Source of the DNA: Malurus cyaneus samueli
Taxonomy: Eukaryota > Chordata > Aves > Passeriformes > Maluridae
Direction: 5' to 3'
Assembly (NCBI GenBank): GCA_009741485.1
Contig: CM019236.1
Coordinates: 45,391,890-45,455,889, forward strand
Length of the DNA stretch: 64,000 bases
The translations under genes were made by a program, and so were the position numbers. Positions within the stretch are counted from its first letter, which is position 1, and each line of letters opens with the position of its first letter. Below, piece by piece: positions 1-19,200 of this stretch. Under the pieces are notes generated by a model. The model worked only from the letters and a program-made list of their open reading frames with translations, was not told the DNA's origin and did not search any database.

Positions 1-1663
1 ACAAAAAAGTGAAAGGCTCCAAAAGTAGGCTTTTTACTTCCCCACTGCCTTGCACAGCCATGTAATGGACACACAGGACCATTCCGAGGAACAGCCAGCA
101 TCTAGCAAATCAATGTACTGAACTTTGCAGCATTTCAAAGATGGGAGTAAAATTCAGGATGAGAAGTCTTTGGCTTTTATTCTCAACAATACTGGACAAT
201 TAATCCTACCCTTACACTGCATATTTGCAGATAACTAGATCAGTTTGATATAGTTACCCAGAAAGCAAACTAAGGTGCCTGCAGAAAGATGAAGGGTGAT
301 GTGAAGTGACTTGATACAGTCCAGAATTTTCACATTCATTTAAAAGGAGATGTCTGGCAGATCTTCAAGGTCTTAAAGACAGCTTTTAAAAGTGTAATTT
401 TTTAGAAGTAAAATTGACACATTTTTTCTTGTGTATCAATACAGCATGGGAAAAAAAACTAATTGAAAAAAATTCTGCCCACTTTACAGAGCTCAAGGTG
501 GCATTTATGAAAGTTGAAATGCTAGCAAATCAGAGTGAAAACCATCAGACTTTCATAATAAAATTTACACAACAGATGTAAGCATTCAACAGCCAGTGGC
601 AGAATATGAGATGTAATTTTACTTTCACAAAAAATGAGTTTTCAAAAATTCTTTTTAGAAGCTGTTATATTTTCTGATGTTTGCTGCAGCCTCATCTTCC
701 AAAACAACTTCCTCTGATGCCCCTCTAAAAACAGAAGAGGAAATTAAGCATAATAATCCACAAACTATTGCTCATGTGATGCAGAGATGGTGGAACCTAA
801 TACTCAAGACCCTTGACAGCTTGGAATTTTCCAGTTCTTTGGCAACAATGACTTGGCCATGTTCCATGTTACTCCACTGCGTTCAGTCAGTGCAGTTCAC
901 TTAGATAGACTGTACAGGGGATGTAACAGAGAGAACAACTCTTGTTAGGCAGGATACCTTCTGCAGTCTCCTGTCTTAATCCTGCCATATAAACACTGCA
1001 TGAAAATCAGTTCCCATGGCAGGAGTCTGGAACTGGATGATCTTTAAAGTCCCTTCCAACCCAAACTATTCACAGTAGATGGTACTCCAGAAATATTGCA
1101 AGTGACTCAGAAGTGTAATTGCTTAGATGAAAAGATATTTCAGAAGTGTAGTAAATTTTGCCTTGAAATTTCCAACATTTCTCTACCTGATTCTCCTTTT
1201 ATTGGTGAAATGGCATTGACTGTGACACGACACAAACACTTCATGCAGTCCCATTGGAAACATTCTTAAAGCACTGTGTTTTTTCTGTCCTTTTTTGCAA
1301 TTGTTACCCTTTCTCTATTTTTTTAACTTTAGTGTTGAGCTTAAGTGCATTGCTCTGTCATGGTTTATGCCTAACAACAGTTCCAGTAGCTCTGGTGATA
1401 TTTATTCACACAAGGCATGTGTTTCTTAAAATGTGAATTTAATTTCAGACAGGAGATTGATTACTGAAATAGAATGTAATGCCTAATCTTGCAAACCTGT
1501 CCCCCAGAGCTGTCGAGAACCTTGCCTGTAGGTCCAAGACCTAAATCATAGCACCTGTATGTTTTTTAAAAGATATGTTATGGCTCTCTATTTTCAAATT
1601 GATCTGTTATTTAAATGGAACAGAAATTTCATCATGATGTACATTTTGTTTTTTAATTTCTAG
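1..1663 (+). other. GNE intron, no exon seen
   Basis: Intronic sequence upstream of the first GNE exon in the window. I looked for the preceding exon (DxGGT motif) and did not find it. A short CR1 3'-end remnant sits at about 1018-1066. The 75-codon frame at 677-904 has no recognisable similarity. Confidence 0.7.
1018..1066 (+). repeat. CR1 LINE 3'-end remnant
   Basis: Contains GGATGATCTTTAAAGTCCC followed by TTCCAACCCAAAC, the diagnostic CR1 3' segment, in plus orientation. Only the terminal few dozen bases are recognisable. Confidence 0.7.
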
Positions 1664-6472
<4,809 letters not shown>

Positions 6473-8600
6473 AAGAATTAGAGAAGAATTAGAGAAAAAT
6501 TAGAGAATTGGACCATTCAAATTCCTTATGGGTGGAGGGAATACATGCTGCAAATTTGTCTTTGATGAGAGCAGCTAATGAATCAGAGTAGTGTTCCCAG
6601 TAGTTAGTGGCTACTTCAGCATTTCCTAATTGAGGTATTATCTTTTTGTATTTTTCCTAAATCTCAGCTGACTTCATAGAAAGTAATGTGCAATTCTGTT
6701 TTTTTTAAGCACCTCTGTTGGTAAGTCTATACATTACTTTTGAGTGTAGCTGAATTATTTATGAGCATCTCTTGATGTATGGGGATTATGTGTATGATGT
6801 GTAAAATTATAGCTAACACTTGGGGATCGATATCTCATTTCCCATTTATGTGAAATGAGAAGTTTACCAGCTTTTCAGTTTCCAGGCTTCCACCTACCAA
6901 GTAAATACTATGTAATCACCAGTAGCAGGTAGTAATTTCAGGGGGTGGAAACAAGGGCCTCTACAATAAAGAAAGCTACATTTAGAAATTATGTTTCATG
7001 AAGGACTTGGTAGAGGCAACCAAGATTATTTATTACTTCATCTCCAAAGGGCAGAGCCCCATTTTAGAAGCTTTGCATATGAAGGAAAAAAACTAAAGTT
7101 TAGTGAGCTTACAGGCTGCAAAGAAGTCCAGACAAATTTTAAGTATAGCAGTGACTATCTTTGTCTTTAGGCTATGGCCAGTAGTAAATTGTTTGAATTT
7201 TATTCTTGGGGAATTTTTCAAAGGACTTAATCTACTACTTTGTCAAATTAGCAGAGAGGCGAGGGGCACTGTTTATTCTTTGGTAGCCAGTTAGCTGACA
7301 TTCAGCCACATGGCACATCTGATTATGAAGAATCTACCTTTAAGGAAAGCTCTTCACTGCATAGTGACACAGTGCACCCCCTCAGACATTTGGGTGGCTG
7401 CGGTGCACTGTTCTTGTCCTGCTTTCACCATCAGCTTTCAGGATGGAAAGTCAAATCTGACCCTTATCCTCACCTTCAGGGCAGAGGCCTAGGAGAAAAG
7501 TATGCCAAATACCATTGAAGGCTTGCCTAAGTAAACCATGGTTTGTATTTCGTTAACAAGTCCTTGATATATAGTGCTGTCTCTATCTAGTTGGTTTTTT
7601 AGCATACTTTCAAGATGCTGGAGACATTGAAAAAAACAACCCATCTATCAGCTAATCCAGAAAGATAGCTCTGGAGGAACAGTCACCAGACTATCCTGTC
7701 TTGAATTTAATTACCTATTTTGACACCTAACTCAACCACTGATAGTCTCAGAAGTCCAGTAATGTGTTAGCACAGGGGAATAAAAGGGCTATTTCCACAC
7801 TCGAACTGCCAATCAAAATGAAGCAATCTTCTCCAACAAAATAAACTTGAACTGAATAGCTCTTAGCTCACTGATTCTGGGATATAATCAATATGGATTG
7901 GCTTTATTTCACCCTCACAAGGAATGCGTATTGAGAATTCACATCTTCCGAGCTGATTTCAGAAACACCACCAGGTGTCCTTCCTGACGTCTCCAGGAAC
8001 CATTGTGCTGCCACTACATCACAGTTTCTCCGACGTGGCACATAACGGTTCTTAACTATTTGCTGTTGTACTTGGCTTTATGTAACCAAGGATTTTCAGT
8101 TCCTTTTTCTATCTCAGTTTACTTGATGATTCCCACTGCCTTCAGTACTAGAGCATTAGCTCTACAAGCAGGTCAAGGAGAAACTGGCATTTCTCTAAAG
8201 CGATAGCTCAGAGCAGGACTGTTGGGTTTCTAACAGGGAGGAGGCCTGTCATTTGATTTTTCCATGTTCTAGCATCACAAGGAATGCCTGGCTGAAATGC
8301 CTGGCTAAAAGTGGGACCAGGGTTTTGCTTTCTGGACTCTCTGAAGCTCTGTATTTTTGGTATCTCAGACTGCAAAAGTTTTCCCTAGCAGCTGAAGGGA
8401 GGGTGCAGGCACAGAAGAAACACTACAGACCAAAATATATTTTAAAAGTTTTACGCCTTTAACGACTAGTCTGTTAAGAAAATGGTTCTTCAAATGCTTT
8501 GGAAAGTGCTTTTTTTCTGTCAACTGGCCAAGAACCTGCTGAATATGTACAAGCAGTTTATAAAATCAGAAAGAATAAAAAATTGTATCTAATAGCATAA
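6473..8600 (+). other. Probable GNE 3' untranslated region
   Basis: AT-rich, no coding similarity seen. Candidate poly(A) signals AATAAA lie at 6965-6970 and 8574-8579. Vertebrate GNE transcripts have long 3' UTRs, so the distal site is plausible, but the real end cannot be fixed from sequence. The end coordinate is an estimate. Confidence 0.4.
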
Positions 8601-11600
8601 TAGTTTGTCTCTCCTTCCCTGTTGAGAAGCCCTCTTTGAATTTCAGGTACTTTAATGTGGCCCAGAGATTTAATGGACATTAGTTCCCAATCGTATCAAA
8701 TCCCAGAAGAAGCAAACATCTGATGTTCACACAATATCTGCAGTAATGTGTGCTTACTTGATGTTCGCCCTATTCTCCTTTAGAGTAACCATACCATGAA
8801 GATCATGGACTCCAGTGAGGGCATACCAAACTTTATATCTAATACTGGGACAAAAGTGCAGAGGTGAAATCCCTCTCCTCTGCTTCTGTCAGTATTTCAG
8901 AGCCTAAAGCAGCAGGGCATTCTCATTACCTGCACTGGCAGCACGTGCTCGTATAGCCTGTTACGTGTTGGTTGGTTTTGCAGTGTCCATAGTAAATGCA
9001 CATGGTATCCGAACTGCAGAACCCTTAGCAGGAATGCCACCATCCAAGCACAAATGCACATGACATCAACAGCATGGGCAGGACAGGTCCCCTCATGAAC
9101 TTGCATGTTTATAATCAGCATTACACAAGCAAGTGGCAGCAGTGGCATGCCAAAAGGTTGGAAATTGAACTAAAACAGGCATTTTTTAGTTCTGTAACTT
9201 AAAATTCATGTAAGCAGTATAAGACCTCTACAAATTGCTGTACCACATTGTTCCTTGTGGCTGGTGGAAAAAGACTGCTTTGTCTACAACAGTTCTGTGT
9301 TACCACAGAAACCCAAAGATCCAGGACCTGGACCATGAGGAGACCAGCTGAGTTTTGATAGCTATCTTTTTACAGATCACAGCTAATCCATACAGAATCA
9401 AGGTTTAGAATTTCCTTCTGGTCTCCTGACCAGCAAGTTTAGTTATCCAGTATTTTGAATCTGATCTGCCATCCATACACTTGGAAATTACTAATTGATT
9501 AGTTTTCTGGTGGTCTTGAAGCATTGTCCTTCCTCCATTTAACAGAATTGTCAAAAATTTGCCTGTATTACCAGTGGAGACACAGCAATTTTGTATAACT
9601 CAAAAACACAACATAAAGAAATAAGGTACAGCAGAATTTATACTTGGATTCAGTGAAATCTGATCACTCTGTCCCTTTCAAATGCCAGAGAGTTCACAGG
9701 CATTACCAAGTATAAAACACCTGGACTGCAGACCCCTTGGACCATTCCAGATACTCATGTTTGGGTTAGATCTAGTGCCACAGCACAAGGTTCTGCAGAG
9801 GAAGAAGTTTGCCCACAGGACAGGTACTACAGGAGGAATCCTCTTGGCAAAGACCATTGACAGCTATGTTGTCCTTTCTGAAATGCAAACCATTAATCTG
9901 TATGGTTCCCTCTTCACCAGTTACCCAGAAAGAAAACATCAGGAATAAACAGGTAAGTCACACCATGTTTTATGGCTGTGTAAAACTTACCCGTGTTCCA
10001 CAGGCTAAGAGGATGAATGCACAGCGCTGTTGTTTTCAGGCTCCCTGCTTTCCAATGAACCCATGACCTCTCCATCCCCCTTCTTCTTTACAAATGCTCA
10101 TTGTAATTTCAGACTGCCTGACTGCTGGCTGCCACCTGATCAGAAGCTAAACAAAGCACGTTCTATACCAGGATGTATTCAGCAAGAGTCCCCAGCTTGT
10201 CTCTCAATACTGCATGAGATGTTTGTGTGCATGCAGCTGGGATTATGTTTGAAGGATAAGATGCGCCCAGGTTTTCTTCCAGATTCCACTGGCTAATGCT
10301 ATGGATATAAGTGGCAACAGTGGGAAGCTAAAGCCAGTAAACAGGATTGAGCATGCACAGCTAGGCCAGAGGTACACAGAATTGTCATGTGAAGTCACGA
10401 AACAAAATGACACATGCTGACCTCTGAAGAAGACAAGTCAATGTTTAGAAACACAGACTAGGACATTGATTTACCCAAATCAACCTGAGTATTCTTTTGC
10501 TGTCACAAGGTCTAAGTATCTAAAGTATCTAACATAATTCTCAGACCCAGAAAATGTCCTGACTCCAGGAGTGCTGGGTTCAGTTCTGAGCTTCCCACTT
10601 CAGTTCTCTCTCTTCCCATAAGAGACATAATCACACCAGAGAGTTCAACAAAGGGCCACAAAGATTATAAAGCAACTAGAGCATTGCTTCTGTGACAAAA
10701 GGCTGACAGAGCTGGGACTGTTCAGTCTGGAAATGAGAAGGCTCAGGGGAATCTTACCAATGTATATAAATACCTGAAGCAAGAATGGAAAGAAGATGGA
10801 GCCAGGCTCTTTTCAGTAGTGCCATGACAGGACCAGAGACACCAGGCACAGACTGAAACACAGGAGACTCCATCTGAACATCAGGAAACACTACTGTACA
10901 GGTATCCAAGCAATGGCAGAGGTTGCCCAAAGAGGTGCTGGAATTTTACCTCTTGGAGATCTTCAGAAGCTGTCAGGGCATGATAATGGGCAACAGGCCC
11001 AGGTGGTTCTGCTTGAGCAGAAGGTTAACCAGGTAACTCCTAGAGGTCCCTTCCAGCCACAGCCACTGTGTGATTCTGTGACAGCATTGATAGAGAACAC
11101 AGTGAGCTAGCATACTTGAATGTAAAATTAGGGCAAAAGAGGCAATCTGCAAAATCTCAGCACCAGAATTAGCAGAGGTAATCAAAACACACAGCTGCAT
11201 TTTAATTGTTGCAGTGAGATGAAATATGTTAAAAAACTGCAAGCGTTTTCTTAGACCATGCGAATGCAGCACATAGAGGACTGCCTTCACTGTTGTAACA
11301 TTGTTTCGGCCTTGAATTTGAGTCTTTACCCATTTTCTTGGACTGCAGCTCTAAACCACATCCATAGCCTGATAAAACACATTCTGTAGATAGGAAAATA
11401 CAGTTATCAATAAATACCATAAATCAGTGTGCAGGAACCTCTCTAACCTGTTGATCTTTCAAATTCTCCTAAATCCATATTAACATTTTAAAGACTGTAT
11501 ATTTCACATAGTAGACATTCCTTTATTAAATGATCAGCTCATTTTGAAAGCGTTTGTTTTTAGAGCTTTTGAGTGAGCAAAGGAAATTTTCAGTCAAGGT

Positions 11601-13106
11601 GAATGTGTAATTAGTCAAGGCTTGTAATGAGTATCAGTATTCTATGGACTTGCTGTGCTTCAATCCCATTTGACTCACCTGCCATACCCCTGTGCACTTC
11701 AGAAGATACTTCCTGCATTAATCTTCCATGGAATCAAGCTTCCAAACTTGCAATTTACTATCATACTCATCACCACCCATTAGCAGCGTGTGAACACACT
11801 TGCAAACATGAGAGTAGCTCCAGTCACTACAGGCAACAGCAAGGTACCCCATGACTACTGCAGCCAAACTGGAAACCATTCATTCACCATCTTACCCACC
11901 AAAGGGACACAGCTGCTACTAAAATAGCTGCCATGCAGCAGTATCCTGAGCCTTAGCACATTTTAGTCTGCATCTGCAACCCTTTTCAAACTGATTGGAC
12001 TTACCTTCCAGCTTGTACCCAAGAGGTATCAAAGCAATTATGCTACACAGTAGTTAAGATACTGTGTCTGTGATAAAAATGGTGAAATAATGCATCACAT
12101 CAAACAGATTAGTTTTAGGAGATAGACAGCTAAGGTTTAACAGAGCAAGGCTAGAATATAGTTCCTGTGAATGCTGGATGAGCCAAGGAGGCAGAACAAA
12201 GATTTTCTGGATCAGATTGTTTCAGATTCAACCACCTTGGCAGACAGAGCTCCAACCAGCAGATGAGCAGCAGTAAGAGCAAGTCTTCCCTTCTCTTGCT
12301 CTCCAGTTCATCATCCTAGTGGGAGGAAGTGTCTGCAGAGATCAGTGAGGACAGGGAGAATTCAAAAACATACAAACAGCTTCTACATAACACATCTTCG
12401 CACATGAAGACAGCACTGAATACAAAGCAGAACAGAATATGCATTAGGTTATCAAACAACTACTCCATGCTCTCTAGTGTGTGTTGAGCCTGAGATGGGC
12501 AGCCAGAGTGACAGCAGAAACCTTTATGGAACTGCTTACCTGCTGAAGGCAGTGTCCTCAGTCCCATTGGAAGCAAGATAAGCCCCTTAACAAGCCTGCT
12601 GTTTCAGTTTTCTAGAGCTTCTGTCTAGTGTGATAATTAAACTAATGCTCTCAAGAGCTTTAAGGAAGCTTACAGAAACAAGCAGAATTGCAAAGAGCAG
12701 AAGCACTGCTGCCTGGACAATCACCAGCAAGGGAAAACCACTAGCAATAAAGAGAAATGTTTACGCACACATAATTCAAATACCCCCTGTCAAAAGGAAG
12801 CAGGAGACCTTCTTAATTCATCCAAAGTCAACACATTTTGCTGTTTAACAGATCTTTAATATCAGTAATGTGGGAAGTGACACCTCAGTGCACAACAGCA
12901 CAGAGACTACAGTTTTGGAGGTTCTCCCATTTCAGACACAGAAAGGAAACATCAGGAAGAACATGCAATCAAACAATGATCAGCCCTAGATACATCATGA
13001 TGTGGTCCAAAAAAACACATTGAAACAATTAATCAAATTACTGCAAACATAGCTTCTCTGAGTAAGGTTAAGATATTGCATCTGTAGTGTTTCCATTGAG
13101 TTTGCT
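8601..13106. other. Convergent intergenic region between GNE and CLTA
   Basis: No gene recognised. It should contain the tail of the GNE 3' UTR and the CLTA 3' UTR, which runs leftward from 13106. A minus-strand ATTAAA candidate lies at 12855-12860 and a minus-strand AATAAA at 11522-11527. One CR1 copy occupies about 10560-11083. The short open frames here have no recognisable similarity. Confidence 0.6.
10560..11083 (+). repeat. CR1 LINE fragment (~0.5 kb)
   Basis: Reads as decayed CR1 3' sequence in plus orientation: an AGTGCTGGGTTCAGTTCTGAGC-like start, CTGGGACTGTTCAGTCTGG, GAACATCAGGAAACACTACTG, GCAGAGGTTGCCCAAAGAG and AGAGGTCCCTTCCAGCCAC. It ends at TGTGATTCTGTGAC. Confidence 0.9.
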
Positions 13107-13278
13107 TCAGCGAACCAGCGGAGCCTGCTTGAGTGAGATGAGGACTGAACGCATGCGGGACACATCTTTTGCCTGCTTACTAGACTTGGGATTAAAGTCA
13201 CAGAGCTGAGCCACACGTTCCCACTCAGTGCCCGGAAACACTTCTTCTGCATCATTCACAAAGGCTTCTTCAGCTGCC
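13107..13278 (-). CDS. CLTA: CLTA terminal coding exon
   Basis: Minus strand: acceptor TTTTAG, then G-GCA-GCT-GAA, 172 nt, ending CTG GTT CGC TGA. It encodes AAEEAFVNDAEEVFPGTEWE and continues through LCDFNPKSSKQAKDVSRMRS to LKQAPLVR. The phase fits splicing from either exon 4 or the neuronal exon. Confidence 0.97.
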
Positions 13279-16200
13279 CTAAAAGCAATGCAATGCACCT
13301 TGTGTTAATGCCCAGCATATAAGGCACTCCTTCCCTCTTACAGGATGCAGTTTCTTTCAGCATGTTTCATAAGAAATGTGACCTGACAGCTGCTTGTGGA
13401 CATTATGGCCACTTAAGCTCCCACAGCCCCAATCCTGGAGATGAAAATAGATTGTAGTAGTATGCTATGCACAAGCAGTGCAGAGGATTGCAGAGGATTG
13501 TGTAAAATGTTGGAATACAGGTGTTTGGTTTTAAGAACAGTTATTGAGTCTTTGCCTAAGGAGTCGACACACAAGCTTCCAGGAAGTAAGGTACTTCCAT
13601 GTAGGCATTTTATTTATGGAGAAATGCCCAGGTCTTAACTAGTTAAGCCTCTGCCATCTGATGGCTTGTACTGGACATTTGCCAACTGGAAATTTACAAC
13701 TGCCTGCAAGCATGTCTTAGATTCCATTTGAGGATGTAAATCAGCCCCAAGGCCTACAGGCCATCATAAAACTATCTGCTGATGATTCCCAATGCTGTAG
13801 TGAAGCAGCATGAATCAGAAGGAATTTAAGTCACAAATCCCATGCTTGTGAGTGGGCCTACACTAGAGACTACAGCATATCTTGGTACAGGAGATGACTT
13901 GTTTGAGGTCACCTCACAGAATAAACATATTTCCCCTGCTCTCACCCTAAGGAGACTCTAAGGAGGTTTTGTACATTATGTACTGGCTAGTGCCAGTGGA
14001 TTCCCAGCTATATTATTTTGGCTTTTCTGTGCTGCCAATAGCATTGCTTCAATGCAGGGATAACACTCCAGCATCTAGTTTACATGAACTGTGGGACCCT
14101 GGTAGCTGCCTGAGTGCAAAAGCAATAAGCATCAAGAGATCAAACCAAATCCATCTACTCCAACAAGCAATACAGAGAAAGCAGTGAAAATGACTCTCCC
14201 ATGAGGATTCAGCACTATTCACAGGGATGATAAGGTTACAGACACCACTGAAGACAAGGATCACTACAACACTGCTACTTCATGTGACATGACACTTTTA
14301 AGGGGCAGTGAAGATTTTTTTACTTAACTGTTCTAGGCTGTAGCAAGGATGATTTATGTTTGTGCTTAAAGGTGAAGAGAAGAAAAGAAACGAGAGAAAG
14401 TTTAAGTCAGGTATAGAAAATGAGAATGAATTTAATGCAGATGATTAGCTGGCTGAACATGCACTGGTAGCTTAGCCTACATTCAGGAAACAGGCAGCCA
14501 GTTTTATTATGCAGCACTTACACTGCACATATGCATTGGACATATGAAAATAAAGGTTTTATTGAAAAAATCTAACAAAACCAACTCCAGGAGACTTCAG
14601 AAAAGTTAAACACCACCTGTAAATCCATCATTTCACAAGTCTTGGTTTACATCCACCTATAGTTAGCTGTGAATTTCACACCAAACCTTCAATATTAATG
14701 CACTCAAAGCCACAACACGGCTCACCAGTACACCTTCTAAAGGTGTCACCTTAGAATCTGTGGCATGTCCATCTTTCAATTCAAGTCTACAAATTAAGGG
14801 AAGAAATTAAAATACATGAACAAGCCAATGAACATTGCAATCCTATCCCTCGGAAACTAGCATACTCAGTGAGGCTTGAAAGTCATGACTCTGTTTTCAC
14901 TGACCTATTGGGCTGGCAAAACATCTACAATGCTCCTAAATGTTTTCCCAGCATCTTATGCTGATTTCCCAACACCAGCTTCTTGTATTTTTCATTTAAC
15001 AGTCTATATGAACACACCCTTTCTACTCTGATTTACATCAGGCAATTCCTTTCTACCTTCCTTTTGTGAACCTTTATGTGCAAGCACTGCTCGAACATTT
15101 TCCTGGTACGTAGGCAAAGCAGCACAGATCCTGTGCTCACTGCCTGTTAGAGAGTTAAACTCTGCTTCTCTGTGAAAGGAGTAAATACAGCACTGATGTG
15201 AAACTGCAGGCACTAACCCACACCCCCAGCAATGTTCACCGGCCTGGAAAGAACTGTAAACCCTTAGGTCTAAAGACTACTGAAGTCATTATCAAAATTC
15301 CAGTGGTATGTACACAACTTTCAGACTTAATCTGAAAGTGCTAGGCTTTGAGCAGTGTATACAAGAGAACTGCACTCAATACTGCAGACCAGAGTTGGTC
15401 AAAAAAATAAATATTCAGAAGCCACCTTCAGACATTCAGCACTATTTCTGATCCTCCTCATTATCACATTGGCTAGCACACAGAATTAGTAGTTAAGCAA
15501 CATACACATAACCAATCACGTCAGCGAAGGGTTGTTTGTAGAAAGCTTCATCTGCCACCCTAGGTAGCAAGTAGTCCAACAGGCAGGCAAGCAGGCAGGA
15601 GAAAAGAGATAAGGATAAGAAGTACGGAACACAGCTGGAGGCAGTTTTAACAAGCACATTCACCTTGCATCGCCTAGACTTACTGTAACAGGAAAGCAGT
15701 TACCACATGGAATGTATCAATTAGCCACTGGTCAGAGGGGTGACACAGAAATTCTGCTACATCCTGGAAGTTTGGACCAGCCAGTTGAGGACTAGATGTT
15801 ATGCCCCAATGTTAGCATTAGACTACTCCCAGAGGACAGAAACTACCATCAGGCAAGAGATCTCAGCAGGGTGATGAGAATGCCAAACACTTCTGGGTAA
15901 CACTTGTTTAGTGAGCTCTGCTCCACACTCCATATCCTGCACCCAAACACTGGCTGTAATAAAGCTATGAGGGTATCATGAGCTCTGGCCACCAACAGCA
16001 CCAATGCTGTTTCCCTTCCTTGGCCCAACCAAAAGATAGAGAATTCCTCAGTAAATGGAAGTGGCAAATCCATAATTCTGTAGGCTTCCTTTCTTCCTTT
16101 AGTAAGAAGCATAGTCTGCCGAGGACTTAAGTTAATAAAGACAAACCTGATGGCCATTTGGATAGAAAAAGTGGTATTTCAAAAAAACGAAACAAAAAAA

Positions 16201-19200
16201 AAGAACAAAGTGAACAAAACAGCAGTTCATCTTGAAGCCTGTGAGTTCCCAAAATATAAAACAGCCTTAATGATTACCTGGACAGAATGAAGTAGAGATT
16301 TAAGAGGCATTAAGTCAGTTCTATCACATTTATCTTCATGTAGCTTGAAGTCAAAATTCCACAGGGAACCTCTATTCAACGCTCACTAGTCAACGAAGCA
16401 ACTAAGTCATCAGTTTCTGCCGCAGGACCCATAATTAGACAATTCAAACCACTAGAAACACAGTCAGCACTTAAGTTTTTCACCACTAGAATTCAGTCAT
16501 GTTATTTCTGAACTGCTTCCAAAAAGAGCAGCAAAAGGTTTTAAGATATCTAATGAAATAACCTGTAGCAAAGATTACCTAGAATGCCACTTCCATATGT
16601 TCTAAAGAAATCATGTAAGAATGCTAGTCTCAGGGTAGGTAATTTCAGTCACTGGAGGCCTAGGGAGCATGCCAAGTGGGTAGAGTAGAGTTCCTTGTGC
16701 AGCTGGGAACATGCCAACAAGTGGGTAGAGTAGAAAATTTTCTGGCCATGTTCAGACTTCATATCTTTAGGAATCTTCAGTAATTCTTGATCATCATTTT
16801 AATGCTTCCTCTTGCTATTCTTGGACATTTAATCTAGATTACTGAAGAAAACTTAAAAAGATAGGTAGTAGGAGTGCTTACTTTAATGATCTGAAGGACT
16901 CTTGCCTTAGGACATATGAAAACTATTCTAATGTCCCTCCCCAATTATTTTCATACCCAGTACCATAACTCTTCTGATGTCTGGAGAAACTTTACCTGTT
17001 ACTGGCTTTTGTCTTCTCAAGTTTTTCATCTTGCCTTGCATACCACTCTTCCAACTCCTTTATTGCTTTCTCTTTCCATTCTGCTTCCTGCTTTCGTGAG
17101 TTTGCATCTGAAGATTTAAGAATTCGTTTTTCAGTCATGTTTGTATCCAGATGTTGCAAACATTTCAACAGACAGCTCATGGTGCACTACAGAGCAGACT
17201 GTTGTTTCACCAAATCAGATAAGGGTTAGGAGAATTCCTGATTTAGGCTACAAGAACTCTAAATACTACAAACATTCCGAGGATTAGCTAAACATAATTC
17301 CTGTGCTGGTAACTGGGACAGTCCACTTCAGTTTAGGATAGGCATTTTGCAGATTAGTTCAGATTCAGCAAGTCTGTTGGTTTGCAGACTGCTCAAACCA
17401 CAAACAGTGGTTTGCTACTCGCCTTGCTATGCCAGTGCTGGAACAAAGCTTAGTAAAGCCTCTACGCTTAGGCAAAGAGGGAACCTGGTATTCTGCATAT
17501 TTTTACAAACAGCCTACAGATCAGGACAACCTCATTTGCTGTAACTAGCCCAAAAGAGGAGCAAAAGGGTCAGCTCTATCCAGAATATCATTTTAAAGAA
17601 AGTTCTGTCCTAACAATTTCAAGCAAAGGGTCCTCCACCATCTACAAACAGTTTGTAGTCTCTTAGATACTGTCCATGAGTAGGTATAACTGCATTTGAC
17701 AGCTGTGATTTGACAGCTGTGACAACTAAATTTAACATTTAGTTTAGTTAATAATTCACTAATGTCTGCAGAATTAATTTATTATCTTTCTAACTTACAA
17801 AACCTGTTCATTTTCTGTCAGCTTATTTCTCAGTAAAGGTTCAGAGAGACATTTGCTTGCTGACTCCTACAGCAGTGTTAAGTGTGCTTACTAGAAGACT
17901 CATCCAGATTTGCTCCTCTAACTGAGGAACCATGTTAAGACCCCAAAGAGGCAGGGCCATTGGTTCAGAATTCTATTGCATAAGAATTATAGAATGGCTT
18001 GAGTTGGAAGAGGCCTTAAAGATCACCTAGCTCCAACTCCTCTGCCATGGGCAGAACACCTTCCACCAGACCAGACTGCTCAAAACCCCATTCAGCCTGG
18101 GATGGGGCATTCAAAACTTCTCTAGGCAACCTGTGCCAGAGCCTCACCACCCTCACCAAAAAGAATTTTTTCCTAATGGCTAATCCAAGCATACCCTTTC
18201 CTTTTAAAGCCATTACTCCTTGCAAACTACACACCCTTGCAAAAAGTCCCTCTCTAGCTCTTCTGAAGGTGCCCTTTAGGTACTGGTAGTCAGCTCTAAG
18301 GTCTCCCCAGAGCATTCTCTTCTCCAGGGGGAACAGCCCCAACTCTCTCCACCCAGAAAGCTGACACTAAGTTACTCAACAAACACCACGCTTACCAAGT
18401 TGTTCCAGGCGCTCCTTTTGCTCCTCTCTCCACTTACGAATACTTTCTGGTTCTGACTGCAGTCGATCTGCTTGGGAGATGGCAGCATAGCAGTCTGTGG
18501 GACCGTTACTCTCCTTCAGAGGAAAGGAATAGTAAAGTCATTTGAGCATAACAAGAGTGTGTTTCAGATAACTGACAGCTAAATAAAATTATACTCTATT
18601 TAAACAGGGCCAATAATACATTCAACTGATGTTATAACACATTTCCACCATTAACAAGAAAAATACCTTGCCACAAATTACAGCAGGACTGAAGGAAATT
18701 AACATAGGACCACCTCCAGAAATCAGGGATCAAACAAAAATTCAAGACAACTGGAAAGTTAAGTGCCACAAATAAAGAATGCAGAAGACAATGCCTACCA
18801 TCTCAGTAACACAGTTGTAAGCTAGATATTCTCCGAGTTAATCTCACCTTAAATATTTGCAGTAAAAGTAATTTTCCTTATGATTTGTGCACAGGAGTTT
18901 AAAACATTCTTTGTAACTTATCTGTCCACCTCAAAAGATATTTGCATACCACATTATAAAATCTGGATTGCTGTATGCAGCTTATAACACAAGAGGCATT
19001 TCAATATTTAAGCATCAAAACAATGAGAGTCCTAGCATCCTTTTTCCAATACAACAGTTTGTGGGCTTGATATGAATAGGGCTAATATTAATACTCTAGA
19101 CTGACAAAGCTAATGAATATTGTGCCATTTGCTACAGAGGACATGCCAAGTTTAACAACTTTTATTGCTTTATCCTATCCTTCACAGAGCTAAGAAATAC

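Noticed and set aside
18016..18342. 108-codon minus-strand frame in a CLTA intron
   Set aside because: Lies wholly in a CR1 3' fragment; not a host exon.
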